Shown piece by piece: positions 5,175 to 8,446 of a stretch of 8,446 nt of DNA (position 1 is the first letter of the stretch; every line of letters starts with the position of its first letter). This DNA is from Aquificaceae bacterium. Lineage in GTDB: Bacteria; Aquificota; Aquificia; Aquificales; Aquificaceae. The position numbers and the translations under genes are program-made. The stretch lies in NCBI GenBank assembly GCA_025057715.1, contig JANWVD010000024.1, positions 1 to 8,446 on the forward strand, in the 5' to 3' direction. The notes under the pieces were generated by a model. It had not been told where the DNA came from, did not search any database, and saw nothing but the letters and a program-made list of their open reading frames with translations.

Positions 5175-5952
5175 GCTTTTCATGAAGAAGCGCAAAAAAC
5201 CCCCGCCTCGGGTTTGGATAGGTAAGGCATTCAAAGGGCGATAGCTCAACAGCTACAACCTCATTTGGCATAAGCTCAACGCCCTCTTGCCCATCGAGCG
5301 TTAAATAAGCCTCTGACTGCGCAGAGAGGTAAATTCTCACATCTTTTGGCAAAACAAGAGGCCTGCTGGTTAGAGAATGCGGACAGATAGGGACCAAAAG
5401 AATTGCATCAAGCGTTGGATGAAGTATTGGACCGCCAGCAGATAGGGAATATGCAGTAGAGCCAGTAGCGGTAGATACTATAATCCCATCACCGCGAACA
5501 GAGAGGGCTTGCTCGCTTTGAATTTGAACCTGCACTTGCAAAATCCGCGAAAGACTCTTGCGCGATAAAACAGCATCGTTTAGAACATCGCCTATTACCC
5601 TCTCACCAAGACTCACTCTAAGCATGCTCCTTCTTAGAGCTCTTAGCTTGCCCTGCAATATTGCCTTGATATCTTCAATAGCTTCATTTAGCGTAAATTC
5701 GGTTAAAAAGCCAAACCTTCCTTGATTTACGCCGACAACTGCGACCCCAAGCGGACAAAATATCCTCGAAGCACTCAGAAAAGTCCCATCCCCGCCAATA
5801 GCAACAACTAACTTAGGCGGATTTTTTATAAGAGCTCTCGCCTCTCTAAAATCAACACAGGTGGTTTCCGCTATTTTATTTAATTCAAGCGCCAGAATCT
5901 CTGCGCTCTTTATGGCCTCTTGACTATCTTTGTAAACTAAAGCTACTTTCAA
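5161..5952 (-). CDS. nadK: NAD kinase
   Basis: NadK phosphorylates NAD to NADP and is the cell's only entry to NADP. The 263-residue product is complete, with IGGDGTFL (52-59, Asp55 the catalytic-type acid), GVNQGRFGFLTE (74-85), LNDAVLSR (124-131), GDGIIVSTATGSTAYSLSAG (154-173), SRPLVLP (196-202) and LDGQ (219-222). LND replaces the more frequent LNE, a conservative change. The start is TTG: its first four bases overlap the gmhA stop as TTGA, and GAGGG lies just upstream, so translation is probably coupled. It is the last gene of its operon, and its 3' end overlaps the SDR gene by 14 bp. A hairpin-plus-T-run lies within its last 20 codons. Confidence 0.96.
   Translation of the reverse strand: MKVALVYKDSQEAIKSAEILALELNKIAETTCVDFREARALIKNPPKLVVAIGGDGTFLSASRIFCPLGVAVVGVNQGRFGFLTEFTLNEAIEDIKAILQGKLRALRRSMLRVSLGERVIGDVLNDAVLSRKSLSRILQVQVQIQSEQALSVRGDGIIVSTATGSTAYSLSAGGPILHPTLDAILLVPICPHSLTSRPLVLPKDVRIYLSAQSEAYLTLDGQEGVELMPNEVVAVELSPFECLTYPNPRRGFFALLHEKLRWG
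5194..5215 (-). terminator. Terminator-like hairpin within the last codons of nadK
   Basis: On the minus strand AAACCC and GGGTTT can pair around a 7-nt G-rich loop, with a run of six T at the 3' side; a shorter CCCG/CGGG stem is an alternative. It lies about 30 nt before the nadK stop codon, so if active it would cut the message short. Read on plus it falls 20 nt past the SDR stop but has only three T. The codons for NPRRGFF may produce this pattern by chance. Confidence 0.2.
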
Positions 5953-6512
5953 AGCCCTCTTTCGATAAGCTCACAAAGAACATGCGCAAGCGTAATGTGA
6001 CACTCTTGCACGCGGGCTGTATCATAAGAAGGCACCACAAAACAGTAATGGGCTAAATTTACCAATTCCCCGCCGTCCTTACCGGTAAAGGCAATCGTAG
6101 TCGCACCAAGACCTTTGGCTTTTAAGAGCCCTCTTATGACATTTTTAGACCTGCCAGAGGTAGAGATTCCAATTGCAATATCGCCTGGCATGCAAAGCGC
6201 CTCAATCTGTCTTTCGAAGATAGTTTCAAAACCAATATCGTTAGCAAGAGCGGTTAAAATAGAACTATCTGCGCTTAAGGCAATAGCAGGGAGAGGTCTT
6301 CTATCGAGCTTAAACCTACCTATGAGCTCTGCTGCTATATGCTGAGCATCGCTTGCACTTCCACCATTGCCAAAAATCAAGACCTTATTACCGTCCTTTA
6401 AAGCATTTGAGATAATACCTGCTACCTCTGATATCTTATCTGAGTATGTTTCAGCGAATAGGAGCTTTACTTGAGAGCTCTCTCTGAAGTGTTTTAAAAC
6501 TTCATCCGTCAT
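5949..6512 (-). CDS. gmhA: Phosphoheptose isomerase (sedoheptulose-7-phosphate isomerase)
   Basis: GmhA turns sedoheptulose 7-phosphate into D-glycero-D-manno-heptose 7-phosphate, the first step to the ADP-heptose used in lipopolysaccharide cores and some S-layer glycans. The 187-residue SIS-fold protein is full length. It shows IFGNGGSASDAQHIAAELIGRF (starting at 46), STSGRSKN (117-124, the phosphate loop) and VQECHITLAHVLCELIE (starting at 168). His58, Glu62, Gln169 and His177 line up, with a constant offset of 3, with the E. coli residues His61, Glu65, Gln172 and His180 of the metal/catalytic site. DnaA-binding DiaA is a paralogue, but the intact active site favours the isomerase. The ATG lies in the end of the ferritin-like gene (11-bp overlap) with GGTG 6 nt upstream. 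It is followed by nadK with a 4-bp overlap. Confidence 0.93.
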   Translation of the reverse strand: MTDEVLKHFRESSQVKLLFAETYSDKISEVAGIISNALKDGNKVLIFGNGGSASDAQHIAAELIGRFKLDRRPLPAIALSADSSILTALANDIGFETIFERQIEALCMPGDIAIGISTSGRSKNVIRGLLKAKGLGATTIAFTGKDGGELVNLAHYCFVVPSYDTARVQECHITLAHVLCELIERGL

Positions 6513-7380
6513 TTAATTCACCAATTGTAAACCTGTGCATCCTTTTGAAAAATTCCATTAGTCTATGGCGATGGTAATCCTCTTGTTTGTTGATAAAGTC
6601 GAGTATTTTCCTTACGCTCTCTTGGTGGTTTTGAAGGAGTTCTTTTGAGTATCTATCCTTTGAAAGAGTTTCCATAGAAAGGTCTTTTTTAACTTGCTCT
6701 GCGAGGCTTGAAGACTTTTGTTCGCTAAAATCGATGCGAGAAAGGTCTGGCATTTGTCCCATCTCGCCTATTGCCTCGCCTATTTTACCCATGTGGACCA
6801 TACTTTCTATAGCGAGGTCCATGACAATATCTCTATATTCCCAGTTTTTGGCATGGAAAAACTGATAAAGGTAATTAATAATTAGCTGATATTCTTCCTT
6901 TAAAAACTCGTTTAAAATCTTTATAGTGGATTCATCAGCAGCAGGCGAGCCTTCCATCTGAGGTGGGTTTTCCTTAGCAGAGGAGAGCATCTTTTCAAAC
7001 TCCTCGGCATGCTCCTTTTCGTCATTTATAACCCTCTCAAGAAGCCTCTTGACCGAATCGTCCTTCGCAAGTTCAAGGTGCGAAGAGTAAACCTCTATGG
7101 CTTTTCTTTCTGCAAAAACATTGTTTTGAAGCATTTCAGCGACGGAATTTCCTATTGATATCATGTCCTCTGCCCTATCGAGATTTACGCGACCGCCAAG
7201 CTGGACAATCTTTTGACCGAACCACTTTAGATGACGCATCTCCTGACGCGCTATTTCCTCTATTTCAGAGACAATTTCAGGGTCAGGTATCAAAAAGATG
7301 TGATAAAGATACTGAATGATTGCAGAATGCTCAAGTGCAACATCGTAAATAAGCGCGCTAATTAGCTCTTGTTTATCCAA
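6502..7380 (-). CDS. Tandem ferritin-like (bacterioferritin/rubrerythrin-type) two-domain protein
   Basis: The 292-residue product is two four-helix ferritin-like domains in a row, joined by a Pro/Ser-rich linker (about 137-150). In domain 1 the six diiron ligands of the bacterioferritin pattern are present: Glu17, Glu47 and His50 (ExxH in QEMRH), Glu91, and Glu121 and His124 (EKEH). Domain 2 repeats them at a constant +146 offset: Glu163, His196, Glu237, Glu267 and His270. The position matching Glu47 is Ser193, although Glu192 is adjacent. Domain 1 therefore probably binds a di-metal centre, and domain 2 may be altered. No haem-ligand claim is made. The TTG start has GGGGG 7 nt upstream. It lies 4 bp after the glucan phosphorylase gene and overlaps gmhA by 11 bp. 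Iron storage, peroxide removal or a redox enzyme role are all possible; the substrate is unknown. Confidence 0.82.
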   Translation of the reverse strand: MDKQELISALIYDVALEHSAIIQYLYHIFLIPDPEIVSEIEEIARQEMRHLKWFGQKIVQLGGRVNLDRAEDMISIGNSVAEMLQNNVFAERKAIEVYSSHLELAKDDSVKRLLERVINDEKEHAEEFEKMLSSAKENPPQMEGSPAADESTIKILNEFLKEEYQLIINYLYQFFHAKNWEYRDIVMDLAIESMVHMGKIGEAIGEMGQMPDLSRIDFSEQKSSSLAEQVKKDLSMETLSKDRYSKELLQNHQESVRKILDFINKQEDYHRHRLMEFFKRMHRFTIGELNDG

Positions 7381-7384
7381 AAGA

Positions 7385-8446
7385 CTACCCCCTATAGAGC
7401 TTGCTCATATACTCACCGACCATCCTATAGCCATTGAAATAAACCCCAACGGTTGCTATGGCATTTTTCATCATCTGAGACCATTGCTCACGCTTTTGAT
7501 AATACATTGGCACTATGATGTATTCAAGTTTGCCGTATATGTCTTTTAGGTCTTCGCTATCGTCCGAATGACTTAAGTCGGGCCACTTTGGCTTAGGTCC
7601 GATGCCCCAGCCGTTAAACCCGTCAATGCCACCTTCAAGCCACCAACCATCCCAAGTAGAGAAATTTAAAACGCCGTTGATAGCCGCTTTCATGCCGCTC
7701 GTGCCACAAGCCTCAAGCGGACGCCTCGGATTATTGAGCCATACATCACAGCCAGCGAGTAAAAGAGTAGCAAGCTTGATGCTATAGTTTTCAAGAAACG
7801 CAATTCTGAGAGATTTTGCATACTCCTTCATCGCTTTTTTTACGTTAATGATGTTTGATATAATTTCCTTACCTGGATTGTCTTTTGGGTGTGCTTTGCC
7901 AGCGAAAAGAATCTGAATTTCACCACACGAGCGCGCTATATTTAGAAGCTTTTCTGGGTTTTTTAATATAAGGTCATTGCGTTTATAAGGGGTTACGCGC
8001 CTTGCGACGCAAATCGTTAAGCTATCTGCACTAAAACTTGCGTCAGAGTGTCTATTTACATAATTGATAAGCCCCTTTTTAATCTCCGCATGGTGTTGTA
8101 AAATCAAATCACTGGGGATATTTATAACACCCGAAAGCAAAACCGGGTTTTCTTCCCAACCTGGGACATATTCAAAAAAGAGATCTCTCATAATTGGGTG
8201 CACCCACCTTCGGTGATAAACCCCGTTTGTCACATATTCAAAATCTTCGCGCTCTGGGAACATCTCTTTACAGACAAATAGATGCTTATAAGAAACCGCG
8301 CTTACGCGCCCAGAATACTTAAGGGCAAAATGAGTAAGGTTTAGCTCGTTATTATGAGCTTCTGCATCCCAATCCATGTGAGTGAATGTCTTTAGTTCCT
8401 CTTTTATCATCTGTATTGGAAACTTGTCATGACCAGCCGGCACTGG
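7385..8446 (-). CDS. Alpha-glucan (glycogen/maltodextrin) phosphorylase, C-terminal part (5' end outside window)
   Basis: The enzyme releases glucose 1-phosphate from alpha-1,4-glucans using phosphate and pyridoxal phosphate. The frame is open to the window edge. The first codons read PVPAGHD, matching the internal TPVPAG segment of the family, so the GTG at 8443 is not a start. Numbered from base 8446, other signatures are NGVYHRRW (74-81), CVARRVTPYKR (146-156), ILFAGKAHP (179-187), and the cofactor loop EACGTSGMKAAINGVLNFSTWDGWW (starting at 245). In that loop Lys253 (codon 7688-7690) matches the lysine that carries pyridoxal phosphate. The LGG-free GTSGMK form and short C-terminus suit the shorter bacterial/archaeal phosphorylase type rather than the long animal type. 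It is the first visible gene of the minus-strand operon. Confidence 0.92.
   Translation of the reverse strand, partial: PVPAGHDKFPIQMIKEELKTFTHMDWDAEAHNNELNLTHFALKYSGRVSAVSYKHLFVCKEMFPEREDFEYVTNGVYHRRWVHPIMRDLFFEYVPGWEENPVLLSGVINIPSDLILQHHAEIKKGLINYVNRHSDASFSADSLTICVARRVTPYKRNDLILKNPEKLLNIARSCGEIQILFAGKAHPKDNPGKEIISNIINVKKAMKEYAKSLRIAFLENYSIKLATLLLAGCDVWLNNPRRPLEACGTSGMKAAINGVLNFSTWDGWWLEGGIDGFNGWGIGPKPKWPDLSHSDDSEDLKDIYGKLEYIIVPMYYQKREQWSQMMKNAIATVGVYFNGYRMVGEYMSKLYRG
7388..7392 (-). promoter_or_regulatory. Shine-Dalgarno site supporting the TTG start of the ferritin-like gene
   Basis: GGGGG on the minus strand sits in the last codons of the phosphorylase gene, 7 nt before the TTG at 7380. 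Like the G-run before tatA/B, it shows that downstream operon genes use Shine-Dalgarno sites even though the first genes of two operons lack them. Confidence 0.6.

Noticed and set aside
5949..6512. DiaA (DnaA-binding SIS protein) instead of GmhA
   Set aside because: All four active-site positions (His58, Glu62, Gln169, His177) are intact, which favours the isomerase.
1..8446. Mobile elements, CRISPR arrays, toxin-antitoxin or phage defence genes
   Set aside because: No transposase or integrase motifs, no regularly spaced repeats, and all major frames are assigned to housekeeping or metabolic families.

Overview
This 8.4 kb window is gene-dense bacterial chromosome with GC in the low 40s (estimated by eye). 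There are ten protein-coding genes. Two run off the window edges, and almost every adjacent pair on the same strand overlaps or nearly touches. TTG and GTG starts are common: tatA/B, nadK and the ferritin-like gene start with TTG, and frr starts with GTG. A heptose-phosphate isomerase (GmhA) together with a Tat pathway suggests an envelope carrying heptose, probably a Gram-negative-type (diderm) cell. The AGA/AGG-rich, compact style would fit a thermophilic or deep-branching lineage, but I cannot name the phylum from this sequence.

Layout from left to right. (1) The 3' part of nadB (L-aspartate oxidase) is on +. Its end overlaps the end of a convergent minus-strand pair: a small DUF1232-type protein gene followed by a DppB/OppB-type ABC permease gene. 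(2) A 345-bp divergent intergenic region (2404-2748) follows. It holds a promoter-like -10 element 8 nt upstream of each flanking start codon, a convincing rho-independent terminator pointing right (2666-2690), and nested complementary segments that could fold into a structured RNA. (3) A plus-strand operon comes next: frr (ribosome recycling factor), tatA/tatB-like, tatC and an NDUFA9-like NAD(P)-binding SDR gene. (4) A convergent minus-strand operon, in transcription order, holds an alpha-glucan phosphorylase gene (5' end outside the window), a tandem ferritin-like protein gene, gmhA and nadK (NAD kinase).

Together the genes cover NAD synthesis and phosphorylation (nadB, nadK, in different operons), translation recycling linked to Tat export of folded proteins, glycogen/maltodextrin breakdown, heptose supply for the envelope, and iron or redox handling. 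No transposase, integrase, CRISPR array, tRNA or rRNA was found.

The points most worth a second look are: the intergenic region with a terminator and a possible small RNA or attenuator; the matched leaderless-type promoters; the two-domain ferritin-like protein whose second diiron site has lost one ligand; the solitary peptide-type permease coupled to a DUF1232 protein; and the excess of the palindrome AGAGCTCT across the window.
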